Origin: Myxococcales bacterium 68-20
Lineage (GTDB): Bacteria > Myxococcota_A > Polyangia > Polyangiales > Polyangiaceae
Assembly: GCA_001899635.1 (NCBI GenBank)
Contig: MKVQ01000044.1
Coordinates: forward strand, 62,001-126,000
DNA: 64,000 nt
Direction of reading: 5' to 3'
The notes under the pieces are model-generated. The model worked only from the letters and a program-made list of their open reading frames with translations, was not told the DNA's origin and did no database searches. Below, piece by piece: positions 1 through 8,411 of the stretch. Numbering within the stretch: position 1 is the stretch's first letter; each line of letters starts with the position of its first letter. Both the position numbers and the translations under genes were made by a program.

Positions 1-1
1 G

Positions 2-283
2 CTCGTCGTCGGAGCAGATGCGCGCTTCACGCGCACGCGCCAGATCGATCCCGGCACCGGGAACGCGGGGCCGGTGACCTACCGCTCGGGCACGCTGAGC
101 GTGAACGGGAGCGACCTGACGTTGACCGAGGACTGCTACGTGAACGGTGCGACGCCGGGGACGCCGGGGACGCCGGCCACGGGCACCGTTCCGTACAAGG
201 TGATCGAGGGCCCATGCGGAGAGGTCATGCTCCAGTACACGGAGCCGGGCTTCCGCTTCACGCTCGTCGCGCGCCCGAAGTAG
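2..283 (+). CDS. C-terminal part of a secreted/hypothetical protein (5' end outside window)
   Basis: Frame 2 is open from the window edge (LVVGADARFTRTRQIDPGTGNAGPVTYRSGTLSVNGSDLTLTEDCYVNG...) to the stop at 283. Confidence 0.55.
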   Translation, partial: LVVGADARFTRTRQIDPGTGNAGPVTYRSGTLSVNGSDLTLTEDCYVNGATPGTPGTPATGTVPYKVIEGPCGEVMLQYTEPGFRFTLVARPK

Positions 284-311
284 GCGCCCTCCGGCCTCTG
301 AGACTCCGAGC

Positions 312-1388
312 TCAGCGACCTCGGTAGAGGTAGCGGCGATCGTTCGGCCCGTCCGCGCTCTTTCGGGCAGCTTCGACGAGCGCGTGCTGCGGGGCGCGCT
401 CGCATGCCGGATCGGTCGCCGAGGCGTCGCCGGTGAGCGCGAAGGCCTGACAGCGGCAGCCGCCGAAGTCGATCGAGCGCCGGTCGCAGCTCTTGCAGGG
501 CTCCGGCATCCACGCCTCGCCGCGGTAGGCGAGGAGCGCGTCCGATGACGTCCAGATGTCGGCGAGCGGTCGGTCCTTCACGCTGTCGAAGCGGAGCGTC
601 GTGATGCTCGTCGCGGCGTGGCAGGGCAGGACGCGCCCGTCGGGGACCATGTGGATGAAGCGGCGTGCCCAGCCGTCCATGCACGCCTTCGGCGTGGTCC
701 CGAAGTAGTCGGGCTTGACGAAGAGGACGTCGATCTTCCCCTGGAGGCGAGCCTTGTGCTTCGACGCTGCCTCGGCGGCCATGTCGAGCTGCCCGCGCGT
801 CGGCAGGAGCGCGTTGCGGTTCGAGAGTGCCCACGCCACGTATTGCGTGTTCGCGAGCTCGAGCCGGCTCGCGCCGACGTCTTCCGCGAGCGCGACGAGC
901 TCGTCGATCTCGTCGAGGTTCGCGCGATGGAGGACGACGTTCATCGTGAGCGGGAGGCCGAGATCGGTGACCCAGCGCATCACCTGGATCTTCTGCGGGT
1001 GAGCGGCGTAGCCGGCGATCGCGTCCGCCCGTTCGGGCCGCGCCGACTGGATGCTCACCTGTACGTGATCGAGGCCCGCATTCGCGAGCGTCACGAGGCG
1101 CTCCTTCGTCAGCGGGACGCCGCTCGTGACGAGGTTCGAGTAGAGATCGAGCTCGCGTGCGCGCGCGACGAGCTGTTCGAGGTCCTTCCGTGCGAGCGGC
1201 TCACCGCCCGTGAAGTGCACCTGCACGACGCCGAGCGCCTCCGCCTCGCCGAGCACGCGCTTCCACTCCTCCGTGCCGAGCTCGCCGTCGTGATCGGCGA
1301 GGTTGGTCGGGTTGGAGCAATACGGGCACCGGAGCGGACAGCGATACGTCAACTCGGCGATGAGCGTGTAGGGCCGCGGCGCGCTCAC
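312..1388 (-). CDS. pqqE: PqqA peptide cyclase PqqE (radical SAM/SPASM)
   Basis: CxxxCxxC (YRCPLRCPYCSNP), FTGGEPLAR, Cys-rich SPASM C-terminus (CKSCDRRSIDFGGCRCQA). GTG start overlaps the pqqD stop (GTGA). Confidence 0.93.
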   Translation of the reverse strand: MSAPRPYTLIAELTYRCPLRCPYCSNPTNLADHDGELGTEEWKRVLGEAEALGVVQVHFTGGEPLARKDLEQLVARARELDLYSNLVTSGVPLTKERLVTLANAGLDHVQVSIQSARPERADAIAGYAAHPQKIQVMRWVTDLGLPLTMNVVLHRANLDEIDELVALAEDVGASRLELANTQYVAWALSNRNALLPTRGQLDMAAEAASKHKARLQGKIDVLFVKPDYFGTTPKACMDGWARRFIHMVPDGRVLPCHAATSITTLRFDSVKDRPLADIWTSSDALLAYRGEAWMPEPCKSCDRRSIDFGGCRCQAFALTGDASATDPACERAPQHALVEAARKSADGPNDRRYLYRGR

Positions 1389-1651
1389 GGCTCGAGCAAG
1401 CCTTTCTGGGCGAGCAGCGCGACGAACTCCACGACGTCCTGTTCGAGGCTCGAGCGTTCGGCCGCGGGCACGCCGGCCTCGAGCGCGATCTCCTCTACGA
1501 TCTCGCTCACCGTGCGCGTCCCATCGCATCGCATCGCGATCGCCGCCGCGCTGTCGTTCAGCGCCAGGCCACGTTCGGGGTAGATGACCATGTGGCGGCC
1601 CGAGTGCCGATCGAAGCGCAGGCGAGCCTTCTTGGCGAGCTTGGGCGTCAT
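1385..1651 (-). CDS. pqqD: PQQ biosynthesis peptide chaperone PqqD
   Basis: Small PqqD-like protein (MTPKLAKKARLRFDRHSGRHMVIYPERGLALNDSAAAIAMRCDGTRTVSEIV) directly between pqqC and pqqE. Confidence 0.92.
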   Translation of the reverse strand: MTPKLAKKARLRFDRHSGRHMVIYPERGLALNDSAAAIAMRCDGTRTVSEIVEEIALEAGVPAAERSSLEQDVVEFVALLAQKGLLEP

Positions 1652-1659
1652 GACGAGAC

Positions 1660-2367
1660 TCAGCCGGCGTCGAGGTAGGCTCGGTCGACGGCGTCGAGGA
1701 GCGCCCACAGGATCTCGGTCTTCCGGATCAGCGCGTCGATGCAGCGCTCCTGAACCTCGCGTGTCGTCGCGTGCGCGAGGACATGGTCGATCGCCTCGTG
1801 CGAGTCCTCACGTGCACGCGTGACCCGGCCGCGGAAGTACGCAAGCGTCTCGCCGTCGACCCACGGGTAGTGCTGCTCCCACGCGACGATGCGCTTCGCC
1901 ATGATGTCGGGTGAGAAGAACTCGGTCAGTGACGAGGCAACGGCCTCGACCAGCGGGCGCTCGCGAACGAGCGTCACGTAGGCGTCGCACGCGAAGCGGA
2001 CGCCCGGAAGGACGTGCCGGAGGCTCTTCACCTCGTCGACGTCGAGGCCGACGCCCTTGGCGAGTCGGAGCCACTGCGCGATGCCGCCCTGGCCTTCTTC
2101 CTTGCCGTCGTGATCGGAGATCCGGTGCATCCACACGCGCCGAAACGCGGGGTCCTCCGACTTCGACAGGATGATCGCGTCTTTGATCGGGATCCGCGTC
2201 TGATAGTAGAAGCGGTTCTCCACCCACGCTTGGATCTGCCGCCGTGAGAGCTTGCCGGCGTGCATCCGGACGTGGAAGTCGTGTCGGTCGTGGTAGCGCT
2301 TCGCGCCTTCCTCGCGGAGGCGCTCGACGAAGGCGTCTCGGTCCATGGCGGCCTTCTCGTGGCTCAT
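1660..2367 (-). CDS. pqqC: Pyrroloquinoline-quinone synthase PqqC
   Basis: Characteristic PqqC sequence (RYHDRHDFHVRMHAGKLSRRQIQAWVENRFYYQTRIPIKDAIILSKSEDPAFRRVWMHRISDHDG). Confidence 0.95.
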   Translation of the reverse strand: MSHEKAAMDRDAFVERLREEGAKRYHDRHDFHVRMHAGKLSRRQIQAWVENRFYYQTRIPIKDAIILSKSEDPAFRRVWMHRISDHDGKEEGQGGIAQWLRLAKGVGLDVDEVKSLRHVLPGVRFACDAYVTLVRERPLVEAVASSLTEFFSPDIMAKRIVAWEQHYPWVDGETLAYFRGRVTRAREDSHEAIDHVLAHATTREVQERCIDALIRKTEILWALLDAVDRAYLDAG

Positions 2368-2590
2368 CTCGATGCTCCTGTCGCTTTACGAGCGTCGGCC
2401 AGCAGCGACCGCTCTCCGAGCGAGTGCTCGCGGATCACGAGCTGCCCTTCGAAGCGGCGCAGCGTGCGGATGAACTCGCTCTCCTCGAGGCCGCGCTCTC
2501 CGCCGAGGTGACGTAGAGGGCGAGCGGATAGGACTCGCGAAGGGAGAAGAGGCCGAGCACGTGGTCCATGTCGCCGTTCGTCAGGACGAT
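2364..2590 (-). pseudogene. Truncated, frameshifted internal fragment of pqqB (partial duplicate)
   Basis: 2392-2590 aligns with 5708-5907 inside the intact pqqB (GLEESEFIRTLRRFEGQLVIRE vs GLEESAFIRTLRRFEGQLVIRE) with a net 1-bp gap that shifts frame. Confidence 0.85.
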
Positions 2591-2628
2591 ATCGAAGAAG
2601 GAGGGCGCTGGCACGCGGCACGGCGGGG

Positions 2629-2778
2629 GAAGCGCATGCGGGGCTCTCCCTGAAGGGCTTTCTGGCGCGTCTGCGCCCTCGTTCGGCCGTGCCGAAGGCG
2701 GTTGATCTCGACCGGATTCGCCCTCTCTTCGCGCTGCTCCTTCTTCCGAAAGCGGTTCAGGCTGACGACGTTGCCCAC
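2629..2778 (-). CDS. Possible DUF4169-like small protein or remnant
   Basis: VGNVVSLNRFRKKEQREERANPVEINRLRHGRTRAQTRQKAL resembles the N-terminal RFRK...NRxxHGRTxAx pattern of DUF4169 proteins. Boundaries uncertain. Confidence 0.35.
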
Positions 2779-3015
2779 CTCTCGACCGTGCGACAGTCGG
2801 CTCGGTCCGTCGTCACGGATCGCTTGGCGCGATCGGATTGGAGGTGCGTCGGCCGCGTCGCTACGTTGCCGACGATGGCCGGCGATCTCGTGCACCTGTC
2901 TTCTGCCGATCGCGCTTGCCGGACACGGCTCGGTGCGAACGTGGCCCACGCAGTCGCGGCGGCGCGTGTTTCTTGCTTTGCCGTCCAAGCCGAGCAGTCG
3001 GAGTACGATGCGTGG

Positions 3016-5025
3016 ATGCAGCTTCGCCGCGTAGCCGTCGTGGTGCCGGTCCTCACGTTGCTGGCCGGCTGTAAGAGCAAGCCACCGGGAACAACTCCGG
3101 CGCGCGATGCCAGCGCGGACGCCGGGACGCCGGTATCCACGGTGCTCCTCGGGCGGGAGCTCGATCTCAGAGACGTTCGCTGGTCGTCAACCGGGGACGT
3201 GATCGCGACCACGCGCGTGGGCGTCCTCCGCTTCGCTCCCGAGATCGACGCTCCGGCGAGGCTCCTTCGTCTCCCGGATGGCGAGACGCCGGCTCGTCTC
3301 GCTACGTCACGTGGTGCGGACGTCGTGGCCTTGGTGACGGAGAGCCAGAGGCTCTTCGTCTCGCGCGACGGGAGCGAGCTCCGCGCGATCGCCGGTGTCG
3401 GGTCCCCTGCGACGGTCGACGTCTCGGACGACGGAACGCTCATCGCCGTCGACGAGCCGCCGGCGCCAGGAGCCGCGCGCACTGCGGGGCTTCGCGACGC
3501 CGTCACAGGACGACAGCTCCGGACGTTCGACATCTTCGCGCGCTTCGATCCGTCGTCGAAGTTCGTCGCGTCGAGCAAGCTCATCGCCTCCGTCGACGGT
3601 ACATCCGCTGATATTCCGCTCGGCGACCAGCATTTCCTCGTCTGGGTCGCCGGCCACGCCGCCCTCGAGGCGAAGAACGCGCTCGTGCTCGTCGAGCCCG
3701 CCACGCGTACGACGAAGCGTATCCCGATGTGCGGACGCCTCGAAGTGGACGTGGAGCGGTCGCGCGCGATCGGCGTCTGCGAAGGTCGGAACACCCTCGA
3801 GGTCGTCGCGCTTCCGGGCGGCGAACGGATGGTCGTGCCGCTGCCACCCAAGGTCGCGCACAACTTCGTCGCCGTGTTCGGCGCGCGCGAAGGCGACGAT
3901 TTGTTCGTGCAGCACGGCGAGGCGAACTACGCCGGCGAGATCCACGAGCTGAAGGCGCTCCGCGTCGATGTCGCTGCACGAAAGACCGAAGCGGTCCCGC
4001 TCGAGACGTTGGTGGTACGCGAGCTCGGCGGCGACCACACTCTCGAGAGCGCTTCGAGCGCCCAGTCGCCGCGCGGCCGAAGGTCGTTCGAGGTCGGCTC
4101 ACCCGCGGTCTGGCCGGTGCGCATTCGCGACGTGCGCGGTCTGGAGCTCGCCCGCTGGGGGCCCGACAGCGCTCTCGGCCTCACGTCGAGGGTGCGGGCC
4201 CGCGAGCGCGGGCTCGATCTCGAGCTTGCCAAGGTAGGCGTCTCCAACGTCGCGCGTGTGCGCGTCGGTCCGCCGGCGCCCGGCATCGCCGAAGACCTCG
4301 TGCCCAAGAGCGACATGGCCAAGGACACGTGCGGGCAGGACGCTCACGTGCGGCTCGGGAACGGGCGCATGCTCTGGTACCCCTTCGACAAGCAAGAGTG
4401 GCACCCGGTTGCATGCTCGTGCGCCGACTTCGTGTGCACGAAGCCGTTCGAGGCCACCGGCGGTCGCGTGCTCGACGCGCGAGCGGACATCGTCGTGATC
4501 GCGAGCACGGGCAACGGCACGGCGATCCGCTTCGTCGACCCCGGCGGAACGACGCGGACGAGCGCGACCATCGGCGACGCCGCTTCGTGCAAGCAGGCGC
4601 GTCTCGCGGTGGATGGTCGGTCTGCGGGCTTCTATTGCACTCGCGGCGATGACGAACGGGAGCTCGTCGAGATCGACGTAGCGACCGGCAAGGAGCTGCG
4701 GAGGACGCCACTCGGTCTTCCCGGGCCCAATCCATGGACGCTCGAAGCGATGGGTAAAGGAGCGATCGTCTTCTCCCCTCCGCGCCATCGATGGATCTCG
4801 CCGGGGCTCATCGTCCTCGAGCCCTCCACCGGTCGTCGCATCGTCGACGTGCTCGCACTTCCGAACGCCGCCGTCGCGCGCTTCGAGGACGGGAAGGTGG
4901 AGCTCTTCGGCGACGAGGCGTCTGCCGCACAGGCAATCCGCTGCGACGACGGAAGGCTCCTCCTGCCGTTCGTGACGTGCCGCGATCGTGTCCAGGTGAA
5001 AGGCCGCTTCGCGCTGGATCTCTGA
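3016..5025 (+). CDS. Lipoprotein with beta-propeller/WD40-like repeats
   Basis: ATG at 3016 followed by lipobox signal peptide MQLRRVAVVVPVLTLLAGCKS; repeated SxDG.../V-x-V segments. Confidence 0.75.
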   Translation: MQLRRVAVVVPVLTLLAGCKSKPPGTTPARDASADAGTPVSTVLLGRELDLRDVRWSSTGDVIATTRVGVLRFAPEIDAPARLLRLPDGETPARLATSRGADVVALVTESQRLFVSRDGSELRAIAGVGSPATVDVSDDGTLIAVDEPPAPGAARTAGLRDAVTGRQLRTFDIFARFDPSSKFVASSKLIASVDGTSADIPLGDQHFLVWVAGHAALEAKNALVLVEPATRTTKRIPMCGRLEVDVERSRAIGVCEGRNTLEVVALPGGERMVVPLPPKVAHNFVAVFGAREGDDLFVQHGEANYAGEIHELKALRVDVAARKTEAVPLETLVVRELGGDHTLESASSAQSPRGRRSFEVGSPAVWPVRIRDVRGLELARWGPDSALGLTSRVRARERGLDLELAKVGVSNVARVRVGPPAPGIAEDLVPKSDMAKDTCGQDAHVRLGNGRMLWYPFDKQEWHPVACSCADFVCTKPFEATGGRVLDARADIVVIASTGNGTAIRFVDPGGTTRTSATIGDAASCKQARLAVDGRSAGFYCTRGDDERELVEIDVATGKELRRTPLGLPGPNPWTLEAMGKGAIVFSPPRHRWISPGLIVLEPSTGRRIVDVLALPNAAVARFEDGKVELFGDEASAAQAIRCDDGRLLLPFVTCRDRVQVKGRFALDL

Positions 5026-5232
5026 ATCAGCGATCGAAGTGGCCCGATTCATGAGCGAGACCCTCGCGGACAAGTGAATCCACGAGACGATCCTATCTCC
5101 CGATGGCGTGGTCCAACGCGTCGGGACGATCGGCTGAGCGCGAGCCACCCAACGCTGGGCCTTCTGCCTCAAACGGTCAAAGGAGGTCAGATGTCGCTAT
5201 CGGCGACGGCTGCGTCGCATCATCTCGATGCG

Positions 5233-6174
5233 TCATGACGCTTCGCCGTTCCGCCGCTCGAGGACCATCTCCATTCCGTCGTGGGCGATCTCCCAGCCGG
5301 CTGCTTCGACGGTGCGGCGCTCCTCGGAGTCGGGAGCGAGGATCGGGTTGGTGTTGTTGATGTGCGTGTAGATCCGGCGCGCGCGGAGCCCACCGAGTCG
5401 CGCCAGGCTGCCGGTCTCTCCGCCGATGGGGACGTGCGCCATGTCGCGCGCGTAGGACTTCGAGAGCCCGAGGCTCACCAGCTCGTCCTCGCGGTAGAAC
5501 GTGCCGTCGAAGAGCACGACGTCGTGCCCGGAGAGATCGACGTCGGCGCTCGCCCCGGCCGCTGCGTACATGAGCGAGCCGCCATCGTCCTCGAACGAGA
5601 GCGCGATGTTGTCCTCCGGCGCTCCCTTCGCATGACCGACGAAGTGGACGGGGAGCTTGCCGGACATCGCCGACGGAGTAACGGAGAGCCCGAGCGGCTC
5701 GCCGGCGGCGTCGGCCAGCACGGACCGCTCTCCGAGCACGAGCTCGCGGATCACGAGCTGCCCTTCGAAGCGGCGGAGCGTGCGGATGAACGCACTCTCC
5801 TCGAGGCCGCGCCGCACCGACGAGGTGACGTAGAGGGCGAGGGGATAGGACTCGCGCAGCGAGAAGAGGCCGAGCACGTGGTCCATGTCGCCGTTCGTCA
5901 GGACGATCGCCGCGATCGGCGAGTGGCGTGGCGCTCGCGGCCAGAGGGCAGGCGTCTTCTGGATCTGAGCGAGGATCTCCGGCGATGCGTTGACGAGGAC
6001 GAAGCGACCCGTCATCGGATCCGCGCTCGCCGTGATCGCGATCGAATCCTGCGTGCGCGGGACGAAGCCGGGCCGCCCTTCGCGCACCGCGACACAGTTC
6101 GAGCATCCGCAGTTCCATTGAGGAAAGCCGCCGCCGGCGGCGGACCCGAGCACGATCACACGCATCGCCGCCAT
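5233..6174 (-). CDS. pqqB: PqqB, metallo-beta-lactamase-fold PQQ biosynthesis protein
   Basis: MRVIVLGSAAGGGFPQWNCGCSNC N-terminus, VLTNGDMDHVLGLFSLRES, length ~313 aa. Confidence 0.94.
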   Translation of the reverse strand: MAAMRVIVLGSAAGGGFPQWNCGCSNCVAVREGRPGFVPRTQDSIAITASADPMTGRFVLVNASPEILAQIQKTPALWPRAPRHSPIAAIVLTNGDMDHVLGLFSLRESYPLALYVTSSVRRGLEESAFIRTLRRFEGQLVIRELVLGERSVLADAAGEPLGLSVTPSAMSGKLPVHFVGHAKGAPEDNIALSFEDDGGSLMYAAAGASADVDLSGHDVVLFDGTFYREDELVSLGLSKSYARDMAHVPIGGETGSLARLGGLRARRIYTHINNTNPILAPDSEERRTVEAAGWEIAHDGMEMVLERRNGEAS

Positions 6175-6289
6175 CGTACCCGCTCGGCGACGTAAGCCTT
6201 AGCTGACGAACGCGGTCGTGTTTTTCGCTCTTTTCGTGTTTAAAAACTACCTCGTCTTCGGGCGGCGAGTCGGGATAGCCTCTGTGGTC

Positions 6290-7129
6290 GTGAGCTACGC
6301 GCATCCTGAAGTGCTCGTCGACACTGCGTGGGTCGAAGCCCATTTGTCCGACCCGAACATCAAGCTCGTCGAGGTCGACGTCGACGTCTACTCGTACGAG
6401 GAAGGCCACATTCCCGGCGCGCTCGGCTGGAACTGGGAGACCGAGCTCTGCGACCGCGTGCGTCGCGACATCCTCGGCAAGGACGCCTTCGAGAAGCTGA
6501 TGGCGGAGAGCGGCATCACGGCCGACACCACCGTCGTCTTCTACGGCGACAACAACAACTGGTTCGCGGCCTGGGCCTTCTGGCAGATGAAGATCTACGG
6601 CCACGCCGACGTTCGGATGATGAACGGCGGCCGGCGGAAGTGGCTCGAGGAGGGCCGCCCGCTCTCGGATGCCGTGCCTGCCGCCCCGCCGTCGACGTAC
6701 GTCGCGAAGGCGCCGGACATGTCGCTCCGAGCGTTCTTGCCGGAAGTGGCGGAGCTGAGTCGCACGCGTGGAGCGAGCCTCATCGACGTGCGAAGCCCGG
6801 CCGAGTTCACGGGAGAGATCCTCGCGCCGCCGGGGTTGCCCGAGACCTGCCAGCGCGGCGGTCACATCCCCGGCGCCAAGAGCGCGCCGTGGGGAGTGGT
6901 CTGCAACGAAGACGGGACCTTCAAGAGCGCCGAGGATTTGCGTGCGCTCTACAACGGCCTCGGTGTGACCCCGGAGCGTCCTGCGATCGCTTACTGCCGT
7001 ATCGGCGAGCGCTCGAGCCACACCTGGTTCGTCTTGAAGTATCTCCTCGGTTTCCCCGACGCGCGGAACTACGACGGCTCGTGGACCGAGTGGGGCAACC
7101 TCGTCAACGCCGAGATCGAGCGGCCCTGA
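6290..7129 (+). CDS. Thiosulfate/3-mercaptopyruvate sulfurtransferase (tandem rhodanese)
   Basis: Two rhodanese domains, catalytic loop YCRIGERSSHTWFVL, GTG start at 6290. Confidence 0.9.
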   Translation: MSYAHPEVLVDTAWVEAHLSDPNIKLVEVDVDVYSYEEGHIPGALGWNWETELCDRVRRDILGKDAFEKLMAESGITADTTVVFYGDNNNWFAAWAFWQMKIYGHADVRMMNGGRRKWLEEGRPLSDAVPAAPPSTYVAKAPDMSLRAFLPEVAELSRTRGASLIDVRSPAEFTGEILAPPGLPETCQRGGHIPGAKSAPWGVVCNEDGTFKSAEDLRALYNGLGVTPERPAIAYCRIGERSSHTWFVLKYLLGFPDARNYDGSWTEWGNLVNAEIERP

Positions 7130-7159
7130 CCGGCAACTCCCGGAACCCCGGCTTCATCG

Positions 7160-7450
7160 ATGCCAGATCCCTCGAGCCCTTCGGGTCGCGCTCTCGAACG
7201 TAGACTCGTTCAGCTGGGAGCCCATCAGGTCGGCGTGACGACGTACATGGTCGGCACCCGGTGGTCCTGTCGTGTCGACAACGTCGATCCCGGGACAGTC
7301 ATCGCGCGGGCGAGCGGCGCAACCCGCGAGGAAGCCGAGAACGTTGCCCTCGGAAGCGCGTCGGTCACCCTCGGCATGCGAGACGCGGCGGCTGCGCTGC
7401 GTCGCAGCGTCGAGGAGCTGCGCAAGCGTCAATCGGACGGAGAGAGATGA
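7160..7450 (+). CDS. Small conserved protein, paralogue of the next gene
   Basis: W..RVDNVDPGTVIARASGATREEAENVA motif shared with the downstream ORF; stop overlaps the next start (ATGA). Confidence 0.7.
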   Translation: MPDPSSPSGRALERRLVQLGAHQVGVTTYMVGTRWSCRVDNVDPGTVIARASGATREEAENVALGSASVTLGMRDAAAALRRSVEELRKRQSDGER

Positions 7451-7674
7451 CGATGGCCGAAGGTGCAGTCGACTTCGTGACGACGAACGAGAACCTCGAA
7501 GGATGGCCCGTGCGGATCACCGCGTATCGCATCGGAGCCAAGCACTACTGCCACGTCGACAATGTGAGCCCGGGCGCGACGGTCGCGCGCAGCTCCGGGA
7601 CGACGGCCGATGAAGCGCGGGGCAAGGCCGTGACGAACGCTCGCGAGCGGCTCGCGAAGACCGTCCGTCGATGA
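7447..7674 (+). CDS. Small conserved protein, paralogue of the previous gene
   Basis: MTMAEGAVDFVTTNENLEGWPVRITAYRIGAKHYCHVDNVSPGATVARSSGTTADEARGKAV; ATGA overlaps on both sides. Confidence 0.72.
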   Translation: MTMAEGAVDFVTTNENLEGWPVRITAYRIGAKHYCHVDNVSPGATVARSSGTTADEARGKAVTNARERLAKTVRR

Positions 7675-8327
7675 AGGTCATCATGACGAGCCCCGAGGAT
7701 GCAAACGATTCGTCCGCGAACTTGCTCGAGAGCGTCGCGGAGATCCTCACTGCCATGTCGAACGTCGTCGCGGGGGACTACGCGACGCGCCTCGAGGAGG
7801 AGAGGTTCCCTCCCGGGCATGCACTCCGCACCCTCTACCACGGCATCAACGACATGTTCGGCTCGCTCGACGTGGAGCGCCAGCGCGTCACGGCGTACGA
7901 GAAAGAGCTCGAAGAGAAGCTCGACATGATCGAGGCGCAGCAGGCCGCCATCCGCGAGCTCGCGACGCCGATCATCGAGGTCTGGGATGGCGTGCTCTGT
8001 CTTCCCGTCGTCGGCGTGATCGACACCGTTCGGAGCGCCGAGATGACGGAGTCGCTCCTCGGCGCCATCGTCGCGCGCCGCGCGCGGAGCGCCATCATCG
8101 ACATCACTGCGATCCAGGTGATGGACACGGGCACCGCCGACTACTTCCTTCGGATGGCGAAATCGGTTCGCTTGCTCGGCGCCGAGTGTCTGCTCACCGG
8201 CGTCAATCCGAGCATCGCGCAGACGATCGTGCACATGGGCGTCGACCTGGGCGACATCCGGACGTTCCGGGATCTGCGAAGCGCGCTCGCCAGCTTCGAC
8301 CTGCGGCGCACGCGCTCGCGGCGCTGA
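7671..8327 (+). CDS. RsbR-like STAS-domain protein (anti-anti-sigma/stressosome family)
   Basis: HAMP-like N-terminus (VVAGDYATRLEEE), then ELATPIIEVWDGVLCLPVVGVIDTVRSAEMTESLL...SAIIDITAIQVMDTGTADYFLRMAKSVRLLGAECLLTGVNPSIAQTI. Confidence 0.88.
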   Translation: MKVIMTSPEDANDSSANLLESVAEILTAMSNVVAGDYATRLEEERFPPGHALRTLYHGINDMFGSLDVERQRVTAYEKELEEKLDMIEAQQAAIRELATPIIEVWDGVLCLPVVGVIDTVRSAEMTESLLGAIVARRARSAIIDITAIQVMDTGTADYFLRMAKSVRLLGAECLLTGVNPSIAQTIVHMGVDLGDIRTFRDLRSALASFDLRRTRSRR

Positions 8328-8411
8328 GCGCGCCGCCGAACCGCGGTTCACCTGCGAGCTTCGGCGTCGGCATCGTGAGCGTTCGCCTACGATCGAGCGT
8401 ATACGTCGATC

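Noticed and set aside
5177-7021. 614-aa minus-strand ORF spanning pqqB and rhodanese
   Set aside because: Alternative frame of pqqB and antisense of rhodanese; not a real fusion.
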